A DNA stretch of 64,000 nt, taken from positions 62,001 to 126,000 of the forward strand of contig JBILBF010000002.1 of the NCBI GenBank assembly GCA_044353855.1, written 5' to 3'. The translations under genes and the position numbers were made by a program. The stretch is from UKL13-3 sp044353855. Lineage in GTDB: Bacteria > Bacteroidota > Bacteroidia > UKL13-3. The notes beneath the pieces were generated by a model that searched no databases, was not told where the DNA came from, and was given only the letters and a program-made list of their open reading frames with translations. Each line of letters begins with the position of its first letter. Position 1 is the first letter of the stretch. This document shows, piece after piece, positions 43,420-51,462 of this stretch.

Positions 43420-43957
43420 ATATCACAAAGAGATTGTTAGCGATTTATTGGATGGCAAATTTATTTTAGCTACCGATGCTAAATTTATTGAGTTAAAAAA
43501 TAGTACTGATTTTTATGGTAAATTTTTTAAAGAAACGTTTGATTTTTACCTCGATATCAAATCGGATTATGCTTATTTGATAAGCGAAGAAACGATGGAA
43601 ATGTTAAGCAGAGACATCTGTATTTTTATTGGCTTGTTGTGTTATGAGTTAGATAAAGAAGGCAAAAACTTTTTAGAAGAAATACAATATGCCGAATTTG
43701 AGTTTGATTACATCGATCAACTATTCGACAACTCTTCTTATATTGATTTGATTCAAAATAACAATCAACTTAAAAACAGTGAAAGCAGAAGACAGTTTTT
43801 GGGCACGCTTAACAGAAGAAATATAATTGACAGAAGTAACAGTGATAAACGATTTTCCTTTACGCCAGCATACAAAGTATTTATGGATTTTGCCAAAAAT
43901 TTTGCAAAAGGTAAATTAAGCAACACTGAAAGTGAAGTTGAGGCAATTGAAGAATAA
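43406..43957 (+). CDS. KITE-like subunit of the SMC operon (MksE-like)
   Basis: The 183-residue soluble protein begins MDFPRYHKEIVSDLLDGKFI, resembling proteins annotated as condensin complex protein MksE, and contains two winged-helix-like portions (about 20-100 and 105-165), the second with a recognisable wing (LGTLNRRNIIDR, FSFTPAYKVFM). KITE proteins (MukE, ScpB, MksE, JetB) bind the kleisin as dimers in SMC complexes. The C-terminal tail is acidic (TESEVEAIEE). It overlaps the upstream gene by 14 bases and is followed by a terminator, closing a three-gene operon. No MksG/JetD (Toprim-like nuclease) gene is present before nrdB. Confidence 0.7.
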   Translation: MDFPRYHKEIVSDLLDGKFILATDAKFIELKNSTDFYGKFFKETFDFYLDIKSDYAYLISEETMEMLSRDICIFIGLLCYELDKEGKNFLEEIQYAEFEFDYIDQLFDNSSYIDLIQNNNQLKNSESRRQFLGTLNRRNIIDRSNSDKRFSFTPAYKVFMDFAKNFAKGKLSNTESEVEAIEE

Positions 43958-43981
43958 AGGTATTTTATATGATTGACAATG

Positions 43982-44013
43982 ATGCCCGGCCTTTAAAGCT
44001 GGGCATTGTTTTT
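43982..44013 (+). terminator. Terminator of the SMC-type operon
   Basis: ATGCCCGGC pairs with GCTGGGCAT (one G-T wobble, 7-nt loop) and is followed by TGTTTTT. It begins 25 bases after the third stop codon, which supports the operon ending here. Confidence 0.88.
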
Positions 44014-44446
44014 AAAAGTAGACGCACCCTACAATATATTCAATGTAAACAAACTAAGAACCCATTTGGATATAACCACAAAACCTCAATAAACCATTGA
44101 TAAGACTAAGTAAATAGAAAATTGAAAACACAAAATATTTTTTCCCCAAAATCAACATGTGTCAGTGCATAACAATTCCTTAACCCCTCGCGCCCTTTTT
44201 TAGCAACGGTTTTACACTTTATTCACAGACACTGTGAATTACTTTCAATTCATAGCAAGCTTCCTCTTTCGTATTATTGTTCAGGTTCTACAGTAGAAAA
44301 AAAATAATGGAACAAATAGCCACAACACTGTTTTTGATTTTGACGTAAAAAACCCAAAAAAAGTATTGTTAACAAAACTATTTAATCTATCAATTACATA
44401 AACATAGCAGTACCAAAATAGTAACTAAACACAGATAACAAAAAAG
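44014..44446 (+). other. Long non-coding leader region of nrdBA
   Basis: About 430 bases without a supportable gene separate the SMC-operon terminator from nrdB. The stretch is AT-rich, with one short C-rich patch (about 44182-44192) and a perfect 19-bp dyad at 44221-44239. I found no NrdR box (ACACTATATATAGTGT-like), no tRNA and no riboswitch fold I recognise. Such length ahead of a ribonucleotide reductase operon suggests regulation, but only the dyad gives direct support. Confidence 0.6.
44221..44239. promoter_or_regulatory. Perfect dyad (candidate operator) upstream of nrdBA
   Basis: ATTCACAGACACTGTGAAT has two perfect 8-bp arms with a 3-nt centre and ends 207 nt before the nrdB ATG. It lacks a following T-run, so it is not a terminator. 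Its form suits a dimeric helix-turn-helix regulator. The GTG/CAC arms resemble a Crp/Fnr half-site only loosely. Confidence 0.5.
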
Positions 44447-45421
44447 ATGCAAGACTCAACAGAACTTTTACTTCGAGAAAACAAAGATCGCTTTGTTATA
44501 CTTCCTATTAATTATCCAAAAATATGGGAGAAGTATAAGATGCATGAAGCATGCTTTTGGACAGCAGAAGAAATAGATTTAAGTGACGACTTAAAAGATT
44601 GGGCAAACTTAAATGATGGCGAACGTCATTTTATATCTCATATACTTGCTTTTTTTGCGGCAAGTGATGGAATCGTAAATGAAAACCTTGCTGTAAACTT
44701 TATGAGCGAAGTGCAATTACCTGAAGCACGTTGCTTTTATGGCTTCCAAATTATGATGGAAAATATCCATTCGGAAACCTATGCATTGCTTATTGATACG
44801 TATATTAAAGACAATACTCAAAAGAATCATTTATTTCATGCAATAGAAACTGTACCTGCCGTAAAACGTAAAGCTGAGTGGGCATTGCGTTGGATCCAAA
44901 ATGGAACATTTGCTGAACGATTGGTTGCTTTTGCTGCCATTGAAGGCATATTTTTTAGTGGAAGTTTTTGCTCGATTTTTTGGCTTAAAAAACGTGGCTT
45001 AATGCCAGGCCTTACTTTTAGCAACGAACTTATAAGCCGTGACGAAGGATTGCATTGCGAATTTGCTTGCTTATTGTATGGCATGTTGCAAACCAAGCTT
45101 AGCCAAGAGCAAGTGCATGGTATCATCAGTGATGCGGTTGCCATCGAAAAAGAATTTGTAACCGAAGCATTACCTGTTGATTTAATTGGGATGAATGCAA
45201 AATTGATGCAACAGTATATAGAGTTTGTTGCTGATAGATGGTTAGCCGAATTAGGGTATGCTAAACTATACAATGTAACCAATCCATTTGATTTTATGGA
45301 AATGATTTCGCTACAAGGCAAAACCAACTTTTTTGAAAAACGTGTTGGTGATTACCAAAAAGCTGGTGTGATGAGCGGAAACAAAGAATCACAAACGTTT
45401 TCATTGGAAGACGATTTTTAA
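44447..45421 (+). CDS. nrdB: Class Ia ribonucleotide reductase, beta subunit (NrdB)
   Basis: The 324-residue di-iron protein makes the tyrosyl radical used by NrdA to reduce ribonucleoside diphosphates. Ligands and radical are readable: Asp74 (AASDGIVNEN), Glu105 and His108 with the radical Tyr112 (MENIHSETY), and later Glu/His ligands in the FAAIEGIFFSGSF and NELISRDEGLHCEFA helices. The EARCFYGFQ/ENIHSExY pattern matches the eukaryote-like subgroup. The C-terminal tail ending SLEDDF is the NrdA-binding peptide. nrdA follows after 33 bases; beta-before-alpha order is usual in this phylum. Confidence 0.96.
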   Translation: MQDSTELLLRENKDRFVILPINYPKIWEKYKMHEACFWTAEEIDLSDDLKDWANLNDGERHFISHILAFFAASDGIVNENLAVNFMSEVQLPEARCFYGFQIMMENIHSETYALLIDTYIKDNTQKNHLFHAIETVPAVKRKAEWALRWIQNGTFAERLVAFAAIEGIFFSGSFCSIFWLKKRGLMPGLTFSNELISRDEGLHCEFACLLYGMLQTKLSQEQVHGIISDAVAIEKEFVTEALPVDLIGMNAKLMQQYIEFVADRWLAELGYAKLYNVTNPFDFMEMISLQGKTNFFEKRVGDYQKAGVMSGNKESQTFSLEDDF

Positions 45422-45454
45422 TAACAGAAATAACCATATTAAATAGCCTACTAC

Positions 45455-47905
45455 ATGTTTGTAATTAAGAGAAACGGAAAAAAAGAAAGCATCAAATTCG
45501 ATAAAGTAACTGCTCGTATCGAAAAACTTTCATACAGCTTAAGTCCATTGGTAAATCCAATTGATGTTGCTAAAAAAGTAATTGAAGGAATTTTTGATGG
45601 AGTTCCAACTACTGAACTGGATAATCTTGCTGCTGAAACTGCAGCATCATTAGCCACCAAACATCCAGATTATGCATTGCTTGCATCCCGCATTGCCATT
45701 AGCAATTTGCATAAAAACACGTTAAAATCGTTTTCGGAAACGATGCGTGCTTTATACAACTATGAAGATAGTGGAAGTGGTAAAAAATCACCTTTGCTAG
45801 CAGATGATGTATGGCAAGCCATTGAAGCCAATGCTGAATTGTTGGACAGTACCATCATCTACGATAGAGATTTTGGGTTTGATTATTTCGGTTTTAAAAC
45901 AATCGAAAAATCATACTTGCTGCGCCTGGAAGGTAAAATAGCAGAACGCCCACAACATATGTACATGCGTGTGGCCATTGGTATTCATAAAAATGATATT
46001 GAAGCGGCTATCAAAACATACCATTTGATGAGTGAGCGCTGGTTTACACACGCTACTCCTACCCTTTTTAATGCAGGAACACCTAAGCCTCAAATGTCGT
46101 CATGCTTTTTGTTAACCATGAAGGATGATAGTATTGAAGGTATTTATGATACGTTAAAACAAACTGCTAAAATATCGCAAAGTGCTGGAGGAATTGGGTT
46201 GGCTATTCACAATGTTCGTGCAACAGGTTCGTATATTGGTGGCACCAACGGAACCAGTAATGGTATCGTGCCTATGTTACGCGTATTTAATGATACGGCT
46301 CGTTATGTAGATCAAGGTGGAGGAAAACGCAAAGGAGCATTTGCTATTTACTTAGAGCCATGGCATGCAGATGTGTTTGCCTTTTTAGACTTGCGCAAAA
46401 ACCACGGTAAAGAAGAAATGCGTGCCCGCGATTTGTTTTATGCATTGTGGATTTGCGATTTGTTTATGGCACGTGTAGAAGCAGATGGCGAGTGGAGTTT
46501 ATTTTGCCCGAATGAAGCACCAGGCTTAAGCGACTGCTGGGGTGAAGAATTTGAAGCGCTGTATACCAAATACGAAAAAGAAGGTCGTGCCCGCAAAACA
46601 ATTAAAGCACAAGAGTTGTGGTTTGCTATTTTAGAATCACAAACCGAAACAGGCACTCCTTATATGTTGTATAAAGATGCTGCTAACCGCAAGAGCAATC
46701 AGCAAAACTTGGGAACCATTAAAAGCAGTAACTTGTGTACCGAAATTATGGAATACACCAACCCGGATGAAGTTGCTGTGTGTAACTTAGCATCGCTTGC
46801 ATTGCCACGTTTTGTGATTGATGGTAAATTTGACCACCAAAAATTATATGATGTTACGTATGAAGTAACGTTGAACTTAAATAAAATTATTGATAACAAT
46901 TATTACCCAGTAATTGAAGCTGAAAATTCAAACTTACGCCACCGCCCAATTGGGTTAGGTGTACAAGGATTAGCGGATGTGTTTATTTTATTGCGTTTGC
47001 CATTTGAAAGCGACTTGGCTAAAATGTTGAATAAAAATATTTTTGAAACCATCTACTTTGCTGCCATGACAGCGAGTAAAGACCTTGCCAAAAAAGAAGG
47101 AGCTTACGCATCCTTTGCAGGTTCACCGTTATCAAAAGGGATTTTCCAATTTGATATGTGGAATGCTGAACCAACAGACAGATGGGATTGGAATACGTTG
47201 CGCAGTGAAGTAATAGCAACAGGTGTGCGCAACTCTTTGTTAGTTGCACCTATGCCAACTGCAAGCACCTCTCAAATTTTGGGTAACAACGAATGTTTTG
47301 AACCATATACTTCTAATATTTATACCAGACGTGTATTGAGTGGAGAGTTTGTGATTGTAAACAAACACTTATTAAAAGACTTGGTAAACTTAGGCTTGTG
47401 GAATAATGATATGAAAAATAGAATTATTGCAGCCAATGGTTCTATTCAAAATATTGATGGTATACCTGCTGATTTAAAAGAATTGTACAAAACGGTATGG
47501 GAAATTAAACAACGCAACTTAATTGATATGGCAGCCGATAGAGGTGCTTACATTTGCCAATCACAATCGTTGAATTTATTTGTGGATACGCCTTCTGTTT
47601 CTAAATTAACATCAATGCATTTTCATGCTTGGAAAAAAGGTTTAAAAACAGGTATGTATTATTTACGTACACAAGCAGCAACCCAAGCCATTCAGTTTAC
47701 GATTGAAAAACAAGGTAGCGAAGAAATGACTCCTATGATTCCGCATACAGAAGTACAGAATACTTCGGCATCTACAATTAGTATCAATACAATTATCACC
47801 ACCAATAGCAATACAACCGCTGGAAATAATGTAGACGATATCACAACCGAATTTAATGCGCCATCCTGTAGCATGGAAGAAGGTTGTATAACTTGTAGTT
47901 CATAA
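45455..47905 (+). CDS. nrdA: Class Ia ribonucleotide reductase, alpha subunit (NrdA)
   Basis: The 816-residue catalytic subunit reduces NDPs to dNDPs. An N-terminal ATP cone (VIKRNGKKESIKFDKVTARI) gives overall activity control by ATP/dATP. Active-site cysteines are in MSSCFLL, SSNLCTEIMEY and AVCNLASLALP; the eukaryote-like order matches NrdB. The C-terminal redox pair sits in SCSMEEGCITCSS, reached through a ~35-residue Thr/Ser/Asn-rich flexible linker. The length is normal and there is no intein. It ends the nrdBA operon and is followed by an imperfect hairpin. Confidence 0.96.
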   Translation: MFVIKRNGKKESIKFDKVTARIEKLSYSLSPLVNPIDVAKKVIEGIFDGVPTTELDNLAAETAASLATKHPDYALLASRIAISNLHKNTLKSFSETMRALYNYEDSGSGKKSPLLADDVWQAIEANAELLDSTIIYDRDFGFDYFGFKTIEKSYLLRLEGKIAERPQHMYMRVAIGIHKNDIEAAIKTYHLMSERWFTHATPTLFNAGTPKPQMSSCFLLTMKDDSIEGIYDTLKQTAKISQSAGGIGLAIHNVRATGSYIGGTNGTSNGIVPMLRVFNDTARYVDQGGGKRKGAFAIYLEPWHADVFAFLDLRKNHGKEEMRARDLFYALWICDLFMARVEADGEWSLFCPNEAPGLSDCWGEEFEALYTKYEKEGRARKTIKAQELWFAILESQTETGTPYMLYKDAANRKSNQQNLGTIKSSNLCTEIMEYTNPDEVAVCNLASLALPRFVIDGKFDHQKLYDVTYEVTLNLNKIIDNNYYPVIEAENSNLRHRPIGLGVQGLADVFILLRLPFESDLAKMLNKNIFETIYFAAMTASKDLAKKEGAYASFAGSPLSKGIFQFDMWNAEPTDRWDWNTLRSEVIATGVRNSLLVAPMPTASTSQILGNNECFEPYTSNIYTRRVLSGEFVIVNKHLLKDLVNLGLWNNDMKNRIIAANGSIQNIDGIPADLKELYKTVWEIKQRNLIDMAADRGAYICQSQSLNLFVDTPSVSKLTSMHFHAWKKGLKTGMYYLRTQAATQAIQFTIEKQGSEEMTPMIPHTEVQNTSASTISINTIITTNSNTTAGNNVDDITTEFNAPSCSMEEGCITCSS

Positions 47906-47930
47906 GGCAATTATTATTACAACCATAAAA

Positions 47931-47963
47931 AAAGCCTGTTACAGCAATGTAATAGTCTTTTTA
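47931..47963 (+). terminator. Imperfect hairpin terminator after nrdA
   Basis: AAAGCCTGTTACA pairs with TGTAATAGTCTTT (one wobble and one mismatch) and is followed by further T. It lies 25 bases past the nrdA stop. Confidence 0.65.
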
Positions 47964-47998
47964 ATTTAGTTAGGTAGTTAGTTTTTTCTCAGATTACA

Positions 47999-48072
47999 CC
48001 GTTCACGCGAACGTCTCGTTCCCCGTTAACGCGAATGTCACCTGGTGCTCTCGCAAACTTTTCGTTCGTGTG
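47999..48072. repeat. GC-rich intergenic element with duplicated CCGTTnACGCGAAyGTC unit
   Basis: Two 19-base copies, at 47999-48017 and 48023-48041, agree at 16 of 19 positions and are spaced 24 bases apart. The first contains the hairpin CGTTC-ACGC-GAACG. A third related word (TTCGTTCGTGTGG) ends the stretch. Composition differs sharply from the AT-rich flanks. It lies between convergent nrdA and nhaD and resembles a member of an interspersed palindromic repeat family rather than a terminator (no T-run). Confidence 0.55.
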
Positions 48073-48094
48073 GAAATTTATATAGTTGAACTAT

Positions 48095-49402
48095 TTATAC
48101 ATAAAAAAGCAACCAAATAAGAGTGAGTATGGGCAATAAAATGGGAATGCTGTATTTGAATATATATTCAAAAAAGCTAGGCATTTTTACTCCTGATTGT
48201 TCGGCTATAGCCTTAACCATAAAATTGGGCCCATTACCAATATACGTCATGGCGCCAAAAAATACAGACCCTGTAGAAACAGCCATTAAATGGTGTGCAT
48301 GTGGACTGGCTAAAAAAGCATGAACACTGTCAATACTTTGCGCATCAAAACCAAACATGGTTAAGGTTAACGTAAAAAAATTAACATAGGTAGGTGCATT
48401 ATCCAATACGCTTGAAAAAACTCCGGAGCCCCAATACATAAAGGATTCAGATAATTGCAATCCTTCACCTCCTATTGCTGATAATAATTGCAATGCAGGA
48501 ATCATGGTCAGAAATATACCCACGAATAAAAAGGCAACTTCTTTGATAGGTTCAAAATTAAACTTGTTATTGCTTAAGGCCTTTTTACTAGCAAAACGAT
48601 AACAAGCAACAGCTAATCCAAGTTGTACTATTTCTCGGATATAAGATATTTTTTTGCCGTGAATATCAATGGATGGAAATCCTTCAATGGTATTAGGATC
48701 GAGAAACACCGTTATAATAATTAAAGCAAGCCAAATAAAATTTCGTTTCCCGTCAATCAAAATATGATTGGTATAAAGTTTCGAATTATCTACTTCATCA
48801 AGGCGGGAATTGCGTTTTTCAAAAACATAAAACACCGTGCTTAATAAAATCAATGCAACTAACCATTCTATCACTAAATATTGAAGCGTCCAAAAGAATG
48901 GCACTCCTTTTAAAAAACCCATAAACAATGGAGGGTCACCAATGGGCGTTAACAAACCTCCTAAGTTGGAAATAAAAAAGATGAAAAATACAATATGATA
49001 CGGTTGCAAACGATACCTGTTGATGCGCATAAATGGGCGAATAAGCAATACCGATGCACCAGTTGTTCCAATTAAATTACTGAGTACAGCACCTATCAAT
49101 AAAAAGCCAATATTCACCCATACTTTCGACTCAAGATCAGCAAAAATATAAATGCCACCAGAGGCCACAAACAAAGCAAACAATAAACTAATAAAGGATA
49201 TATACTCGGCAAAAGTTTCACCCACAATTAAAGGCTCTTTCAGAACAACTAAATAATATCCGCCAACTAAAACTGCTAATGCAACCGAGATTTGTTTGTA
49301 GTAATGATGCCAAATTTTTTCAAAAAAAATAGGCCCAGTTGCTATCATTAACAATAAAGATATGAATGGAATAATTAACCAAATAGGCGGAACAGAATGC
49401 AT
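48095..49402 (-). CDS. NhaD-like sodium/proton antiporter (ion-transporter superfamily)
   Basis: The 435-residue polytopic membrane protein has about eleven to twelve hydrophobic helices, the arrangement of the ArsB/NhaD/CitM ion-transporter superfamily. Functional signatures are the polar turns LSNLIGTTGASVLLIRP (about 107-123), FISNLGGLLTPIGDPPLFMG (about 144-163) and, symmetrically in the second half, SSVLDNAPTYVNFF and FFGAMTYIGNGPNFMVKA. The duplicated TPIGDPP and NAPT loops are those of NhaD. It likely exchanges Na+ for H+ across the inner membrane. It is monocistronic. An arsenite or dicarboxylate substrate cannot be excluded on sequence alone. Confidence 0.83.
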   Translation of the reverse strand: MHSVPPIWLIIPFISLLLMIATGPIFFEKIWHHYYKQISVALAVLVGGYYLVVLKEPLIVGETFAEYISFISLLFALFVASGGIYIFADLESKVWVNIGFLLIGAVLSNLIGTTGASVLLIRPFMRINRYRLQPYHIVFFIFFISNLGGLLTPIGDPPLFMGFLKGVPFFWTLQYLVIEWLVALILLSTVFYVFEKRNSRLDEVDNSKLYTNHILIDGKRNFIWLALIIITVFLDPNTIEGFPSIDIHGKKISYIREIVQLGLAVACYRFASKKALSNNKFNFEPIKEVAFLFVGIFLTMIPALQLLSAIGGEGLQLSESFMYWGSGVFSSVLDNAPTYVNFFTLTLTMFGFDAQSIDSVHAFLASPHAHHLMAVSTGSVFFGAMTYIGNGPNFMVKAIAEQSGVKMPSFFEYIFKYSIPILLPILTLIWLLFYV

Positions 49403-49555
49403 TTATTGTGTAGCTGAATGAAGCCGCTAATTAGGCATTTTTAGGGAATTAAACCAATATTAGGTTGTTAAATTTGCGATGAGGCTTAAAAGCAGTTTGA
49501 AATAAATATTGAATATAATCAACATTAGTTAATTTTTTTTAAGTGCTTTGTACCC

Positions 49556-50059
49556 ATGCCTAAAATTATTGTATTTCCTTTTCGAAGCTATGTTCATTCG
49601 CCTATCGGTACCATAGAAATACAGGCAACACAAACACATATTCACCGTGTTGTTTTCATTGAATCTGATGAACAAGTAAAGCAGTCGGTAAGCAACGAAT
49701 TAACCACCCTTTGCGAAAATCAACTATCCGCTTATTTTGCAGGATCACTCAAAAAATTTGACCTTCCAACCCGACAAGAAGGATCTGAATTTATGTTGGA
49801 GGTTTTGGAAAGTGTAAAAAAAATACCTTATGGTAACACAAAAACCTATTCAGAAATAGCGAAACAAGCAGGAGATGAAAACTTAACACGTGCAGTAGGA
49901 AGCGCCAATGGTAAAAACAAATTAGCCATAATTGTACCTTGCCACAGAGTGATTGGAAGTAATGGAAAACTCACAGGATATGCTTGGGGAGTTCAACGCA
50001 AACAATGGCTAATAGACCATGAAGCTAAAACGAACAATACCTTTTCAAAACTGTTTTAA
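49556..50059 (+). CDS. ogt: Methylated-DNA--protein-cysteine methyltransferase
   Basis: The 167-residue suicide repair protein transfers the methyl group from O6-methylguanine to its own cysteine. The active site is Cys129 in IIVPCHRVIG, followed by the conserved GKLTGYAWG loop. The helix-turn-helix that inserts the Arg finger into DNA is KIPYGNTKTYSEIAKQAGDE. The N-terminal ribonuclease-like domain is short, as in Ogt rather than Ada. It is a single gene, divergent from the nhaD-like gene. Confidence 0.93.
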   Translation: MPKIIVFPFRSYVHSPIGTIEIQATQTHIHRVVFIESDEQVKQSVSNELTTLCENQLSAYFAGSLKKFDLPTRQEGSEFMLEVLESVKKIPYGNTKTYSEIAKQAGDENLTRAVGSANGKNKLAIIVPCHRVIGSNGKLTGYAWGVQRKQWLIDHEAKTNNTFSKLF

Positions 50060-50171
50060 TCCCCATATTATCTAATTACTTTATATTTGAAATGTATGTG
50101 GTCATACTTTTCAGCTGAATGATCACTTATGTTTTTAACACTAAATTTAACATGCATCAAAAATTATCGAT

Positions 50172-51188
50172 ATGAACTATACTTTATTAGGAAAATCAGG
50201 ATTAAAAGTTTCTGAACTTTGCTTGGGAACAATGGGATTGGGCACTGAATGGAATTGGGGAGCCGACAAAGAAACTAGTTTTAACATACTGGAAGCTTAT
50301 GCTACTGCTGGAGGTAATTTTTTGGATACTGCCAACAGGTATACAGAAGGCAGTAGCGAACGATTTATAGGAGAATATATCCATTCTAACCGTGATCATT
50401 TTGTGGTAGCAACTAAATATACACTTCATGATAATATGACCAATGTAAATGCGAGTGGTAACAACCGCAAAAACATGAAACGCAGTGTTGAGGAAAGCCT
50501 CAAACGATTGAACACCGACTTTATTGATTTATTATACCTGCATATATGGGACAACCTCACGCCCATTGACGAAGTGATGAGAGGATTAGACGATTTAATT
50601 CGTCAAGGAAAAGTTAATTATATAGCTATTAGTGACACACCAGCTTGGGTCATAAGCAAAGGGCAAACACTAGCCGAACTGATGGGTTGGAGTCAATTTG
50701 TAGCCTTACAAGTAGAGTACAGTTTGTTGCAACGAACACCTGAACGTGAGTTAATTCCTATGGCCAATCATTTTGGAATGACCGTTACGCCATGGGCCCC
50801 ACTTGCAGGAGGAGCACTAACAGGTAAATATTTAAAAGGGGAAAAAGGACGTTTGCCCGACACGAGTAAAAGACTCAATGCAAACAGTACACGTATAACA
50901 CAAGAAGTAATAAACATTGCTCAAGAATTAAACGTAGAACCAGCACACGTGGCTTTGCGATGGACGATGCAACAAGGATTTAAGTGCATACCTGTTATAG
51001 GTGCAACAAAAGTTGACCAAGTAGCACAAAATTTAGCTTGCCTCAATATAAATTTAGAACAAACACACCTCAACCGTTTACAGGAAGCTAGTAAAATTGA
51101 ATTAGGATTTCCTGGAGATTTCTTTTTAGAAGAAGGCGTAAAAACGGTAACATTTGGAGGTTTCTACGATAAAATCATCAAACGATAA
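50172..51188 (+). CDS. Aldo/keto reductase
   Basis: The 338-residue (beta/alpha)8 oxidoreductase is NADPH-dependent. The catalytic tetrad is recognisable: Asp (NFLDTANRY), Tyr (NRYTEGSSE), Lys (FVVATKYTL) and His (LLYLHIWDN). The cofactor loop ends with HVALRWTMQQ and CIPVIGATKVDQVAQNL. This matches the YajO/Tas-like subgroup that reduces diverse carbonyls; the physiological substrate is unknown. It stands 112 bases after ogt with no terminator between them, so read-through is possible. Confidence 0.92.
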   Translation: MNYTLLGKSGLKVSELCLGTMGLGTEWNWGADKETSFNILEAYATAGGNFLDTANRYTEGSSERFIGEYIHSNRDHFVVATKYTLHDNMTNVNASGNNRKNMKRSVEESLKRLNTDFIDLLYLHIWDNLTPIDEVMRGLDDLIRQGKVNYIAISDTPAWVISKGQTLAELMGWSQFVALQVEYSLLQRTPERELIPMANHFGMTVTPWAPLAGGALTGKYLKGEKGRLPDTSKRLNANSTRITQEVINIAQELNVEPAHVALRWTMQQGFKCIPVIGATKVDQVAQNLACLNINLEQTHLNRLQEASKIELGFPGDFFLEEGVKTVTFGGFYDKIIKR

Positions 51189-51425
51189 AACAGTTTTGAA
51201 CTTCTAAATTTGAAAGCTCAATTGTGTCAATAAGTGAAACCCATTCAATTTATTGCTCTTTATTGTAAATTTATATTGCCTAGTTTAACATGCTATTTTA
51301 GTTTGCCTTGCTTCCCTCTCCTGAAAACAAATTTTTCGTCACAAATAAATGGAATGAATGGAATATATTGATTGAGCAAATGCCTTAGAGTAATTTAAGA
51401 CCTTAAAAATTATGCGTAAAACTCT

Positions 51426-51458
51426 TTTGTAGAATATGTGCTTCGCTCCTTATATTCG
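51426..51458 (+). promoter_or_regulatory. Promoter of ruvB
   Basis: TTTG (51426-51429) stands 21 nt before TATATTCG (51451-51458), and the GTG at 51463 follows after 4 nt (CCCT). The -7 word and spacing equal those of the FdhF-like gene. An ATG at 51436 lies between the -33 and -7 boxes and cannot be on this transcript. Confidence 0.6.
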
Positions 51459-51462
51459 CCCT

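Noticed and set aside
44014..44446. An NrdR box or cobalamin riboswitch upstream of nrdB.
   Set aside because: No ACACTATATATAGTGT-like pair and no B12-box-like sequence was found; the only clear dyad is of another type.
39555..44446. A complete four-gene Wadjet (JetABCD) defence system.
   Set aside because: No JetD/DUF2220 gene is present on either side; the operon ends at a terminator after the third gene, and SRAP lies upstream on the other strand.
45455..47905. An intein or selenocysteine codon in nrdA.
   Set aside because: The 816-residue length and unbroken family motifs leave no room for an intein, and no in-frame TGA occurs.
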